64,000 bases of DNA from Aquilaria yunnanensis (lineage: Eukaryota > Streptophyta > Magnoliopsida > Malvales > Thymelaeaceae). The stretch covers positions 10,444,001 through 10,508,000 of the forward strand of contig CM077594.1 of the NCBI GenBank assembly GCA_039654915.1. Direction: 5' to 3'. Position numbers and translations under genes: made by a program. Within the stretch, counting starts at the first letter, position 1. Each line of letters begins with the position of its first letter. The notes below the pieces were generated by a model, which saw only the letters and a list, made by a program, of their open reading frames with translations, was not told where the DNA came from and ran no database searches. Below are positions 36,368-49,100 of this stretch, one piece after another.

Positions 36368-38149
36368 TATAGCAATGTGATTTTTAGGAATCGCCACCAA
36401 TCAATTTTTCTAGGTCGATTGAACACCTGAAATATGGTCTGCGAGAGGTTCCAAGATCGTGACTCGGTTACGCTAAAATAACCCTATTAAAGCGCCTGGA
36501 AATTGGTACCATAGGGTTTAGTTTCTCAACTATTTATTTCTCGATCCAATCATTGATTTAAAGTGATTTTTATGAATTTTATTTAATTTTTAATTCCAAA
36601 CCGGGGATCTTATCAGACCAACCAAATATGGAATAAACAACCCGTCTCAGGATTTTATCAAAGCACTGAGAACGGACATCCTGAAAAATAAATGTCAAGT
36701 ACTAAAAATATAAAAAGGGTTATCTTCATTTGATTTCTTGCTAATATCTAGATAATAAGAAACATAAATAAAATCTAAAGAATTCAAAAAAAACTAATTA
36801 TTATTTATTCTAAGACACATTATGAGATCCTAAAACTAAATTACATAATCCTAAAGTTAGTTACTAAAAATAAAAGATGACTGAAGTAATTTAAGAAAAT
36901 AAAATAGAATAAACAAAAACATACTAGGTGAAATTATTGACTAAATTTAATGGGTGCCCAAAACAAACAAACAAAAAAAAAAAAAAACAAAGAAGAACAA
37001 AAATAAAAATAAACCTTGCTGTCAATGGCCTATCTGCAAAGAAAATAAGTTAGTGACTCATAAGAATAAAACAGAAAATCAAAGGGGGATAAAGGGGAGT
37101 TTTACCAAAATTATGGGTCAGTTATGGGTTCCGGGTTCGGAGGCTTAGGTCGCGACGGATCTTTATAATTCCTAACCCTCTCAGGCGATTTAGGCGGCGA
37201 ACGGCGGAAGGCTCGGGGGTTGCGGCGACCGGCGGCTGACGGCGATGGCGGGGGAGTGGCGGACGACGATGTCTGGCGAGGATCGACGCGTTGGGCGAGG
37301 ACAAATAGCGACCGGAGACTGACGAGCTCCACTCCCCTTCCGATTCGACGTGAACGGTGGCGAGATGGGGGGCTTCTGGACTGGGCGGCGACAGGGGGGA
37401 AGGCGGCGTTAGCGGAGGCGAACCTGTGAGAGAGAGAAGGCTGGGGAGAACGAAACGGCGGTGAATCGAAACGGGAAAGGGGAGACCGGAGATTGACGGC
37501 GGCAACTGGGAAAGGTTTAGGGTTTTGCTAAAAGAAGGGAGGAGAGGCAGGGGTTCAGACTGCAGTTTTTCCTTTTTTCGAAAACCAGCTTTAGGGCTTT
37601 TTTTTCTCTCCGTCTCTCGAGCCAATAGTGTCCCATATTTATACTAGAGAGTCCTAAGCGAGATTAACTAGGTTTTTCCTTGTTTAAACTGATCCAAACT
37701 CAATTTTTTAAGATTTTGGTCAAAATTCTGATTCAAGTCCTAAATTCTGTGAAAATTTCACTCTGACCCAAAACTTTCAGGAATTGTCAGATTAGCCCAA
37801 AACTTTGCAGAAGTCCCAGACTTTTCTGAAATCCCACAAAATTGCCAGATTTGGCTCAAACTCTTTAAAATTGACAGATTTGACCTAAACCTTTGAATTT
37901 TGCTCAAAATTTTCTAAAAATCTCCCGTTTCCTCCCAAACTTTTTCTTTTTGCCCAAATTGACCCCACAAGACTTTTAAGACTCCAAATTAGTGCCTAAC
38001 TAAATTAATTCCTATCTCTACCTTAAAAAATCAAAAATTACCTAAAAAGACTAAAATGTCCCTATAAAAAATCAAAATGCTCCTAAACTAATTTTCCTAA
38101 GCTAAAACTTAGACAAAAGTCAATGCCCGGAAAAAATTGGGTGTCAACA
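36368..38149 (-). mobile_element. Solo LTR, Ty3/gypsy Tat/Ogre-like (minus)
   Basis: Same family as 12382-14301, reverse orientation. It ends at 38149 in GGGTGTCAACA, the complement of TGTTGACACCC. The opposite end at 36368 has TA for TG. The perfect 5-bp duplication ACCTC lies at 36363-36367 and 38150-38154. It interrupts the region homologous to 7690-7720 of cassette 1. Serine/proline-rich frames at 37111-37625 are the GC-rich LTR leader. Confidence 0.9.
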
Positions 38150-38499
38150 ACCTCTCTCATACTTTCTTACAAATACAAGTACCCACATAACAGGCAACCC
38201 ATGCAGTATAAAAGGGTAGGGTAGCACCAAAACTGAATGTGATTTTCTTACCCTTATTTCCAAATGGCAAAGGAATTTGATTTATGATTAGCTTCTTAAC
38301 AAGAACATTCTCTTTCACTTTCTTTTTTTCAATGAGGCATGCAATCTAGAGGAATCGTTGATAGCCATAACCTCTCAATAAGAAATCAAACACAAGGTTT
38401 TAGTTAGAGTTAAGCAAATGAACAATCTATCAAAGTGAATCAACACGCTCCAAATCATAGCTGCTATGCATACAATGGGACCACACTTACCAATCTTTA

Positions 38500-38970
38500 T
38501 TAAGATATTCACCATAATCCTAGAAATAACAAGCCAAGGTTTTAAACAATTCTTTATTTTCTCAAGTTTTAAGTTTTTGATAGCGCAAGGGGGATGCTAT
38601 GGAAAAAATCTGATTGATTGAATAATTATGCTAATTATGAGTGAATTGGGTGATTATTTTGATTAAGAATGATTACAATAATTGAGTGATTTGATAAGTG
38701 ATAATTTGAGATTGATTGAAGTAACATGTGACTGCTCCTCTGTATGTATGCACTGTACTTATTCTGTTGATCATCAATAAGAAACATAAGATGTAATCCT
38801 ACATCCTCTCCTATTTTCTCCACTCTTTTCTCTCCCACTTTGCTTTTTCAATATTTCAACAAGGAAAAAGTCAAGGGTCAAAGTTTGTTAGGTCATAGAA
38901 AAGTGAAACGTCTCTTAGTTGGAGGGTTTTGATTTTAGAATTAGTGTCAAGATGAACCCAAAAGTAATTA
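38500..38970. other. Unclassified insertion in GET3B copy intron
   Basis: About 460 bases with no counterpart in the intron between exons 9 and 10 of the first copy (8370-8420). AT-rich, non-coding, boundaries uncertain. No terminal repeats recognised. Confidence 0.4.
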
Positions 38971-40154
38971 GAATAACATTATAAGTTGGTAATAAAACAA
39001 AACCATTTTTAAGAAATGGAAGATTGCATTCCTTGTTGAAATAGTTATAAATATACTGTGGGGATTGCCACAATAATGAATTATGTTGAATCATTGTCCT
39101 AAAAGTGCTCTCTCACTTTAACCATCCTACCTCCTAGTCTCTCCAACTTGTAAGTCTACAAAATGTGAAATGACAAAAATGAATAAAGGAAGAGAAAGTT
39201 GACTACCAAGTCTTTGACATATGAAAGCTCACATACAAAATGTTGCTAAGTTTCCTCTTGCCTAAAAAAAATTTAATAGCCCAGGTAACTGAAGCTATTT
39301 TATACTTCAACTGCAATAAGTGGTAAATAAAACAGAAAATATAGTGGATAAATAATATAGGCATGAACTGATAATGGAATTTGTTGTTGTTAAAAAACTA
39401 TTGACTGTAATGGTTCTTATATGGGCTTCTGGAGCAAAATCAATTTGAAACAACATAGTAAAGATTTTACATATGCCTATATTGAAGCACATTAAAAAAT
39501 GCCAAAAAAATTAATGACTAAACCAATTATTACCAGACTATAAGCATTATTGAGCTAACTTGGATAGTTTTTATTCATGAAAAATGGGGAACAACTCGTT
39601 GGTTTTTTCAAAGCATATATGTATAGAATATAATGACACACATGTTATTGAGCAATAAGGTTCTAATTTATACATGTAGAGAACTAATTATCAAACCTAG
39701 CAACAACTTTGCTAAAAATTTCATAATAACAACCAAACAAACCAAGTTGTTTCTAAGTTCCTTCTTGTTGATAAAAACAATAAAAACAACTAACTTGTTG
39801 ATTCTAATCCTTTGCAATAACTCCATGTCCATATCATAAGATTCACAGTCACATGTTCAACATTCCTCCTTAACTTTAAAGCTGTATACTCCAAGCTTCC
39901 CACACAAATTTATTATCTACGTTATAGCTAGGTTTTCCTTTTAGGATTGTTATTGTGAAAAAGTATATTAAGCCTCCTCCGTAGTCATGGCTAAGATTCC
40001 ATTTGGGCGTTTTCTAAGCATCTCATAAGTGTCACACATTTTGAAATCTTTGGCCCTTAAGAACTTAAAAAACACCACATTAGTATCTTTTGAGCCTTTG
40101 CTGCAAAGAAGAAGGGAATTCACGGAAAGACGTCACTATCAATTTCTTTTTCTG

Positions 40155-41400
40155 TTACCTTCGTATTGTTATTTTGCATTGTCTTGACATCCAGTTGTGG
40201 TTGGTCCACTGTTTTCTTATGTAAGTTGCCTTGGAGAATGACACCTTTAAGCTGATTAAAGCGTTTTTCTCAAAGTCCTTGAGATTAGAGAGGAAATTGC
40301 TCTCTTCATTGTAGAAAGTGCATTTTTCAGTGACCTTAGGCTTTAAGAAATCTTCAGCATCCTCTCTCATGAAGTCCAAAGCATAGTTTTTATTTTTCAT
40401 TTTGACATTGAGCACTCTCTATCTATTATATATTTAATTGTGTAGTACTTGTTTTCAAACAACACCTTAAACCCCTTATGAAGCAATTGACTATCACTGA
40501 ATAGATTTCAATTAATTTCAGGAACATAAAAGACAACAGAAATTAATTTCAAATTTGAGTGCCCTTTGATTGCTGCTGTCCTTTTTCCTTTGACTTTAAT
40601 GTAATCTCCATTTCCATTCCTGACTTTGGAGACATAACTCTTTTCAATTTTTATGAAAAGCTCTTGATCATAACTCACGTGATTTGTATAACCATTGTTA
40701 CTAGGCCAACTTTTAGTTGAGCTACAGGTGGCCAGGCATGATACTGTGAATAACTGCTCATCTTCCTAAGGTTGATTATCAACTTGTTTAGCTTTTCCCA
40801 CAAGTTGATGAGACTTACATATCTCTCCATGTACTTCAACTAACAACACTTGTGGCATCTTGCATCTGATTTCCACCAACATTTATTTTGTGGATGATTA
40901 GTTTTTTTGCAATAGAGACATGGTGGAAAAGTTTGAGCATTATGGCTATCGCTTTGTTTTTTTTTTTTTAATTTTTTTCACCAATGTTGTTTTATGATTT
41001 CGCCTGAAAAGCATCTTTTTTAAATCCTTCTTGCCTTATGAGCCTTATTTGTTCTTGTGTTTGTAGTGCATTCAATAATTCTGTGAAAGTAATCTGTGAC
41101 AAATCTTTTGAATTTTCCAAAGATGAAATTATAGCTTTAAAGCTTTCAGGGATTGTAACTAAAAAATTTTTAACTATCTTAGAATCATCAAATTTGGTGC
41201 AGAAAAGTCTTATACTATTAGCAATACAAAGTAGTCTGTTAAAATAGCCTTTGGTTGTTTCTGAGTCTTTCATCTTCTGTATCCCGAATTCCCTGATCAA
41301 ATTGAGCACTTGCATCCTTTTGATATTTTCATTTCCTTTATATTCGTGCTTAAAAAAATCCTAGATTTCCTTGCTTGTTTTCAACATCATTATTCTGGTG
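40155..41400 (-). pseudogene. Copia gag and protease remnant
   Basis: Minus-strand gag at 40992-41315 has the copia gag signature (YFNRLLCIANSIRL, then SLENSKDLSQITFTELLNAL). A zinc knuckle CLYCKKTNHPQNKC lies near 40880-40925. Downstream sequence near 40600-40720 resembles the copia protease, but the expected Asp-Ser-Gly is replaced (SNNGYTNHVSYD). A further fragment at 40155-40415 contains NVKMKNKNYALDF of the gag-pre-integrase area. Frames are broken. Confidence 0.82.
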
Positions 41401-41548
41401 AAAATAGTGAAAGAGACAGCCATAAACAGGACTGTTTTTGCTTTTTTTTTCTGTGACTCTTAATTTGTACAAGAGTTGGATTATCTAGTAGCGAAGGAAC
41501 TTCATAATCCTTTTCAACAACTTCTCACAAATTATTGGCCTCAACATA

Positions 41549-42658
41549 TGTCACGCCCCAAAACCCACCCTAGGAATTTCAGGATAATGACACACTCCAT
41601 ACTTAAGAAAATAAAATTTTCCTAAGCATGCAAGGCTACATATTCCAAAGAATTCCAAACTTATAAAATTCTCTTCTGAGAATAAGTGGCAGAGCAACTA
41701 CAATTCTTAAAACTGGAAAAAAATCCATAAGATATTATAGCTCTAAAGAATGATACAAAATCCAAAGAGTTTTCTAAACATAAATAAGTTTCTAATAGTA
41801 GTACTAATGAAATGCTTTTAATTGTCTTGAACTGCTGCTTGTCTTGTAGTTACTTCCGCTAGCTAACTCAAACTACTCCTAATCTATGTGAGAGGTGAAA
41901 ACAAGGTGAGCACGAATGCCCAGCAAGTGGCGGATTTCAAAAACAGAAATACAATATACAAAATATATAGCGATTGAGCAGAAAACAATTCTTGTAAAAT
42001 AATAACATAAACTTTAGCAGAAGATATTTGAATAGTCAGAACATAATCAATGTAATAGCAATTTTGAGAGTTGAGCAAATAATATTTGTAAATAAAATCA
42101 TTAACAAAAATAAAGCAATTCAGAGCATAATAGCAGAACAGAAATTCAGAGCAGAGTGGGTGGGGTGATCATTGTGACTACACTTAAACCGCTGTAGTGC
42201 GTCCAGAATCGTCTAAGAATCGCCAACAATCGAGCACCCTGAAGGACTAGTCCTAAAAACAGTGCACTGTAGAACAGAACGGAACAGAATACCCTACGTG
42301 AAAGGTCCAAAACTATACTTTTCCAGCAGTACGGGTATAGAACCAACACCCATCAAAATGGAGTCGGAACAGAAATTCAGAGCATTACAACTGTTATAAA
42401 ATTTCAGTACAAAACATCACAATCAAAACATATCTAATCCTAGCTTATTTAACAAACATAATATATTGCATAAATAAAATAAAATTTGAATAAGCAGATA
42501 AAGAAGTAAATTAATAAAACACTTCGAAAACAATTTCAGAATAAAACTTGTAATTGAAAACTCTTATTTGATTAAAAATTTATTTAATGCAAAACAGCTT
42601 TAAATTGAAATATTGAAAAATTACTAAATTGAAAAATTTAGCATTTTGAAGAAATAAT

Positions 42659-42693
<35 letters not shown>

Positions 42694-43606
42694 CATAATA
42701 TCAAAATAATTTAATTTTTAGAATAGTAGTAGCCACTTACCTCAAAATGCAACTTTCAAACTCCTGAAATAATTCTTTAGCTGCCTAAAATAATTATGTA
42801 AAAGCTTATGTCAAAACATAACTAATTCAAGAAATAACTCAAAATCATTTGCTGACAGTGACCCAAATGAACGCTTCTGGAATCTAAGAATTCACTGAAG
42901 TAATGTTAGAAGCCTTAGGGACTGACACTGTGAGTAACGCGATTATAAGATTCAGCAACCTACTTGCGGTGGCCAAGTTGTAACTTTATAAACTATAGGG
43001 TCTCGTTGAACCCGCCTCTAAGAATCAAGGACCTAAACTATTATTAACCCAATTTTGACCCAGAAATACGATCCGTTTTCTCCGTTTTGATTCTTCTGCT
43101 ACTTTCCAATTTTCACTGTACCTAGCCAAAATCTCACCAAATTTATTTCTAATCCATCTGAAGTAATCCTAATAATCAATTGACCCCTTCCAGTCACCAA
43201 AATAAATTATAATTAACCATAATTTTAACTTAAATCTCTTTTCAATTTCAAAGAAAAGCTAGCTTATGTATTAAAAAAATAACTAACAATCACTCATCAG
43301 AGATTCTTCCTTTGCTGAAAAAATTCACAGATTGCTTTCACTTGATCCTTGATTGATGGTTTTTTGTTCCACTTCTTCAATACAAAGAAATAGATAGATG
43401 AGATTGTGAGAGAAATACCCAAACTTTAATTATTTCTTATTTCTCCGTTTTTATAACTTGTTTCCGTCTCTCCCTCCCCTTTTCGTGTTTCCACTTCTTT
43501 TTCCTTTTTTTTTCCCTTGCTTTCTTTTTTTTTTTTGTTTTTCTTTTAGGCCTTAACCTAAATGTCCAAAATAATAAAATAGACTAAATTGGGTTGGGTT
43601 ATTACA
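41549..43606. mobile_element. Solo LTR, gypsy-type, nested in copia
   Basis: Begins TGTCACGCCCCAAAACCC and ends GGGTTATTACA, with a perfect 5-bp duplication ACATA (41544-41548, 43607-43611). 2,058 bp, no coding region. It lies within the gag-side leader of the copia element at 39597-44073. Confidence 0.88.
42659..42693. repeat. (AC)n(AT)n microsatellite
   Basis: About 12 AC units followed by about 5 AT units inside the solo LTR. Confidence 0.85.
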
Positions 43607-44290
43607 ACATAGGCTTGTATACGAACAACCTAAATTTGATAATTTGTTCTATCAAACATTGGTGGTACTAGTGCAATGACTAATGGTTCTAAATCTAAGG
43701 TTATGAGGTTTTGTTTTGTCGTGAGGTACGTGTATGGGCAGGTTAACAAGTACCATGAGATCAATAGGGCTCTAACGCCACTTTATTTGTTTTTTCAAAG
43801 TATGTATGTAAAGAATATAAAAACAAAAAAGCCTATAATGACACACATTTTATTGAGCAACTAGGTTCTAATTTATACATATAGAGAACTAACTAACAAA
43901 GCTAAAAACTAGCACCAACTTTGGTAAAATCTCCTAATAAAAACAAAACATATCAAGTTGTTTTTAACTTCTTTCTTGTTGATAAAAACAATAAAAATAA
44001 CTAACTTGTTAATTCTAATACACTATAACAAGTCCATGTCCACATCATCAGCTTCATAGGCACATGTGTAACACAACTGATGCCTTTGCAACCTTGCTAA
44101 TGGATGCATCCAAAAAATTTGACGAAGATAATGGCCTTAAAGAATGGCCCTACCAAATGTAAACAATGAAAACAATTGATCACAAATATGTATTGGTTAA
44201 GACTAAAATTTAAACGTAAGTAATAAGGCAAGGAAGTAAAAAAGCTCACCATTGGTGTGGTGGTATCAAAGACAATCCAAGTAAACATAC

Positions 44291-45643
44291 TGTTGGATTT
44301 GTTCCAAAAAAATCTTTAATTTTGATGATGACAAGTGATTTATGTTAATGTCTTTAATCTCACTTCATTGGTCAAAATAGGGCAAAATGGACTTATAACT
44401 AATTTTCAAGAGTGTTAAGTGTTATCTCAAAAATATATGCTTTAAGATTATTGAGGAAACTTGTTTTTGAAAAGAAGTTAGTAAGTTATCAATTTATATC
44501 AATGTTTGAATCAAGTTTGTTTTACAAATGACAAGTGTTTCTAAGTCACTCCCAAGATTTTACTTTAATGCGTTAACTGACTTAATCCGTGGTTTGAGTT
44601 TCCTGTAACTTTTTGAAACCTTCAGTTAACGCGTTAAAGTTTGATTTTAACCTGTTAAATCGAAGTTTGGAAGTTCTGTTCAAATTGCACAAGTGGCGCA
44701 AATTTAGTCAAGATTTCAAAAAGAACTGGAACGAATCAAAAGACGCCACCTGTACATCCCTGCAGCGCATTAAATGACTTGTCCCAGCTATGTTTGACCA
44801 TTAGAAGGAGAAATGGAGTTTAACCAATTAAACTCGAAACTTAACGCGAAATCTAGGAACTCGGCATTTTTGCGTGAAAAACAGAGCAAACGGTCACCAA
44901 TTTTTAAGGAACCTTTTCAGGCATTTCCAGCATGGTTTTAACGGTCTAATAGCTTTCTAAAGAGTATATTTACACTAAGATACATGTTGTAAACCTAACT
45001 TGGCAACTAGAAAAAAGAATCCTCCATCAAAGAACTTAAACTAGAAAAATTGCCAAGAACTTGTACTTGTGCTTTCATTGGCTTATCTACCATTGTTTCC
45101 TTAGTTCTTACCTTATAACCATGAATTGTTGAGCTTGTCTTAAGTGGTTGAGCGATTTCCTTGTAAGGGAAAGAGAGTTAGAAGGGTTTCTAGTTGGCCT
45201 TTGGCAAAACTAGTTAGAGGTGAAGGTAGAAGAAACTACCAAAGGGTTGTGAGCTCTTGTAGGCTATTGTGTATCATTGTGTTTCATATTAGAGAAGAAA
45301 ACTCTTAAGTGGTGAGGTTGAGGAGAAGAGTAGGCTCTCAAGAGGAGAGTTCGAACCTCTATAAAAATTCTCTTGTCTAAGCTTCTTCTTCTCTCTACAT
45401 ACTTGAGCTTTGGTGAGTGTTTTATACAACTTATTTTAGTTGAACTTGTTTGTTTTCAAAACTACTTCAAATGTAGCTTTCAAAGCAAATTCTAGGTGGA
45501 TTGTGGTAGTTATTTTCTAAGTAAAACAGGGTTAATCATTGTTCCTTAAATTAAATTTGAGTTTGAGGGTTCAAGAGTTAATTTGTGCTTTATTTTTGGA
45601 ACCCAACCCATTCACCCCCCTCTTGGTTGCACTTGGGCTAACA
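44291..45643. mobile_element. Solo LTR inside GET3B copy exon 6
   Basis: Begins TGTTGGATTTGTTCC and ends CTTGGGCTAACA, with a perfect 5-bp duplication CATAC (44286-44290, 45644-45648). The 1,353-bp insertion splits the exon encoding the segment before switch II. The pyrimidine-rich TTCACCCCCCTCTTGG near its end is typical of SIRE-like copia LTRs; that lineage is an inference. Confidence 0.87.
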
Positions 45644-46119
45644 CATACTATATTGTGGTGATTCAAGAAAGTGCATCACCTTCCACAAACAAATGTAGTC
45701 AGCAAGTAAACCACCATTCGATAGATGAAACAGAAAAAAAAGTAAATGTGCAAAGTATTATTCACCTTTACAATTGCAATAACTTCATCTAAACCAGAGG
45801 AATGTATATCCAATAGTTTTCCCAATTTTAGGTCCTCTAATATCATTATTCAAAAGACGATAATAAAAAAAACAAATAATCATAAAGGAAAAAGCATGGA
45901 TGCGTGGGGAGTATTGACGATAATAAGTCTAGATTAGGAGTTTAGAAGTTTAACCCTATTTGATCCTCTTAATCCTCTCTTGAAGTATATATCCCTTGCT
46001 GTATTCATCCTTTACTCTATCTATCCTCACACTTGTATATATCTTTTGTTGAGTAGAAACACATAGTGGCTGGTCATGTACAATTTTAGCCACACCTTCA
46101 AAACCAAAGTTTGTGTTCT

Positions 46120-49100
46120 TTTATGGCATTGGAGTCTTTGGACTTACATTCACCTCACAATATGATCTGACAAAACTCCTGCCTCTGTCCAAACTCTAGT
46201 ATCCTTTCATGATAGGTTTACCTCAAGCCTTCTACTAAATATGTACTCCCAAAACCCACCTATATTGCCAATTCCTACCTCGAACCTTGGACATCTTATC
46301 AACACTAAACTCAACCAATTAAACTATCTTCTTTTGAAGGCTTAATTCCTACCTTACTTGTATGGACAAAACTTGTTACGTTAAAAGGATGACAAAGGCT
46401 TTATCTCAAATAGTCCTAAATGAGAATGGTAATCTAGCCATCAATCCGGCTTACCTGACATAGCATCAACAAGATCAGATCATATTCAGTCCCTTAATCT
46501 CATTACTATCTGAGGAGATCATTGCTCATGTAATCAACTTCAACACTTCCCAAAAGGTATGAAAAGCATTTGAGAAGTTTTTCTCATCATAATCACATGT
46601 TCAAATAATGAAAATTTGATACCTACTATCAACCACTTGAAAAAAAATCTTTCAACCACTAACTATAAAAAATGAAGGGTTTTATTGATCTCATCTCCTT
46701 CAATGATCTTTATGGACATCTGTTGAGATATGAACTAAGACTTGAGCAGCATAATTTTACTGCACCACTTTAAGCTCCCTTGGCCAATGTTGCCAGACAA
46801 AATATGAACAATCGATGACATGGTGACAATTCCAATTTCAAGGGGCAGGGAAGAGGCCGAGGTCGAGGTAATAACAATAGACAATCTACAAACAACTTTA
46901 GTCCAAGAGTTACCTGTCAGGTTTGCAATAAACCTAGTCACTTAGTTATTAATTGTTATTATCAATTTGATCACTCATACCAAAAAGCTTCAAATCACTT
47001 TTTTGGAGTAGCTACAGCTAGGGATGTCAATGAGTTTGGTTTGGGGAGGGTAGAGTCATTCTCAAACCTCATCCACAATACAAGAGATCTCCACAAACCC
47101 TTTCTGTAACCTACAGTTGGTAGGATTTCTTTACCCAAACCTTTCTTGCATTGGGTCGAGTAGGGGTCGGGTAGGGTCGAGTATTATACCTGCAATGCCC
47201 ACACAAATGATTATATAACAAAGAATGCACTCAACACATGATTATACAAATACAATTAATCTAAAACATCAATTAGGCTATCTTAAACAATTAAACAATA
47301 AACATAGAAACAAAAAATGCTATATTAAACAATAAAAAATAAAAATATTTTATTGAATATGATTAGGATTGAGTACGCAAATAATACATTTAATATTTTG
47401 GATATTTAAATACTGTATATAACACGCGAGTAGGTTATAGGTCTGGTTCAAGGATGGTAGACCCTTAAACCCCTATCTTCACTATACTTGATGGGTATAA
47501 AAAAAAATTACCCAAACTCAATTTAATCCTGTATAGTTAGGGGGAAAAAATCTCACCCATCAGGTAGAGTAAGGTACCTATGGGTACGAGTGCAAATTAA
47601 TACCCTTAGCTGCAGCAACACGAAGTTACCAAATTGACCATAATTGGTACACAGATTCTGGAACCAATGATCATGTCACTATATCCTTTTCAAATATCAC
47701 CACCTATGACAAATATAATGGCTTGGATCAGGTTCATGTTGGAAAATGGAGTAGGTTTGAGCATCCAAAACATTGGTATTTTTACCATTCGTACTCACTT
47801 CACCTAAAATTGTCCAATGTCTTTCGTATTCCTAATATTTTAAAGAATCTTATTTTTGTTTCTAAATTAGCCTGTGGTAATAACATTTTTCTTGAATTTT
47901 ATCTTGATGATTTTTGTGTAAAGGATTATACCACAAGGACAAAATTTAAGTGGCCAATGTAAAAATGGCCTATATTAATTCCCTTTGTCTATCATACCTT
48001 CAAGCTGTAAGACCATTCTTCTTGGTGAGCGAACAAGCACAATTTAATGGTACAAACACTTTAGACACCCTTCAGATCAAGTCAATCATGAGATCATTCA
48101 TAAAAATGAGTTGTGCATCTAAGATTCTAATAAATTTTTTTATATCTGTGATGCTTGTCAACAAGCCAAAAGCCATCAGCTTCTTTTCCTTCTTCCAATT
48201 TGATATCAAAGTTTCCTTTAGAACTTATTTGTTTTGATATATGGGGCCTTGCTATTAATTCAATCAATCATTACTCATATTATGTCAGTTTTGTTGATGA
48301 CTTTAGCAAGTTCAATTGGTTACTCCCTATCTCTTCTAAATTTGATGTTGAACGGGTGTTTCTTGCTTTCTAAATGAATGTTGAATGGCTCTTGAATAGG
48401 AAAATATAGGCCCTTCAAACTAACTGGTATGGCGAATATCAAAAGATAAACACCATTCTTCATTCTCAAGGCATCTCACATAGACTATCATGTTTATACA
48501 CTTACTAGCAAAATGGAACATTTAAGTGTAAGCATCAACATAAAGCTAATACGGGTGTTGCATTTTTCATTCAAGCTATTTTACCTCTTAAGTTTTGGAA
48601 TGATGTCTTTCAGACAATTGTATATTTAATCAATCATATTCTTACTCCTGTGCTTGGTAATAAGTCTCTCTTAGAGTATCTGTTTAGTACAAAACATGAC
48701 TATAATTTTCTTAAGGTCTCTGGTTATGCTTGTTGGCCTCACATACACCTTTATAATACATATAAGCTTGATTTTAGATCACAGTAGTATGTTTTGTCAG
48801 CTATAGTAGTCATAAAAAATGTTATAAATGTTTACATGTCAAAAGTGGTTTTGTTTACATTGCAAAAAATGTTGTCTTTGATGAAAATATATTTCCCTTT
48901 GCCAAATAAACCATGTCTTTAGACTATGTGTTAAGTCAACTTTTGTTGCTAGTAGCTTTTCCCTTAGCACAATCTCACAAACACCAGAAAAGGGAAAACC
49001 TCATTCAACCTTACCATCCATAACCAGACCAGTTTCTTTATTTGATTCATCCTCCACTGTTCCAACTTTCTCTTGTTTGTTAACTAAATCAGATTCTTCA

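Larger units (their letters stand above)
39597..44073 (-). mobile_element. Ty1/copia element in GET3B copy, internally deleted
   Basis: Inserted between exons 8 and 7 of the GET3B remnant with a perfect 5-bp duplication CAACT (39592-39596, 44074-44078). LTRs lie at 39597-39862 and about 43785-44073; on the minus strand they begin TGTTGAACATGTGA and TGTTACACATGTG. A primer-binding-site-like GCTCTAACGCCA (769-780 of the 43-kb block, complement TGGCGTTAGAGC) adjoins the right LTR and a purine tract adjoins the left. Only gag and a protease remnant are present; integrase and RT are missing. A gypsy solo LTR is nested at 41549-43606. Confidence 0.88.
38236..45840 (-). pseudogene. GET3B: GET3B second copy, fragmentary pseudogene
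   Basis: A collinear but decayed copy of the GET3B gene at 7800-11396. Recognisable: exon 10 (about 38275-38385, with a small insertion), exon 9 (about 39060-39165, with stops), exon 8 (about 39240-39320), exon 7 (about 44079-44150), exon 6 (44245-44290 and 45644-45680, split by a solo LTR) and exon 5 (about 45755-45835). Exon 11 is mostly deleted at about 38262, and exons 1-4 are absent beyond the copia insertion at 45915. It retains CAA (Gln) at 38277-38279, where the better-preserved copy has TAA, so that stop arose after duplication. It cannot make a GET3 protein. Confidence 0.88.
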
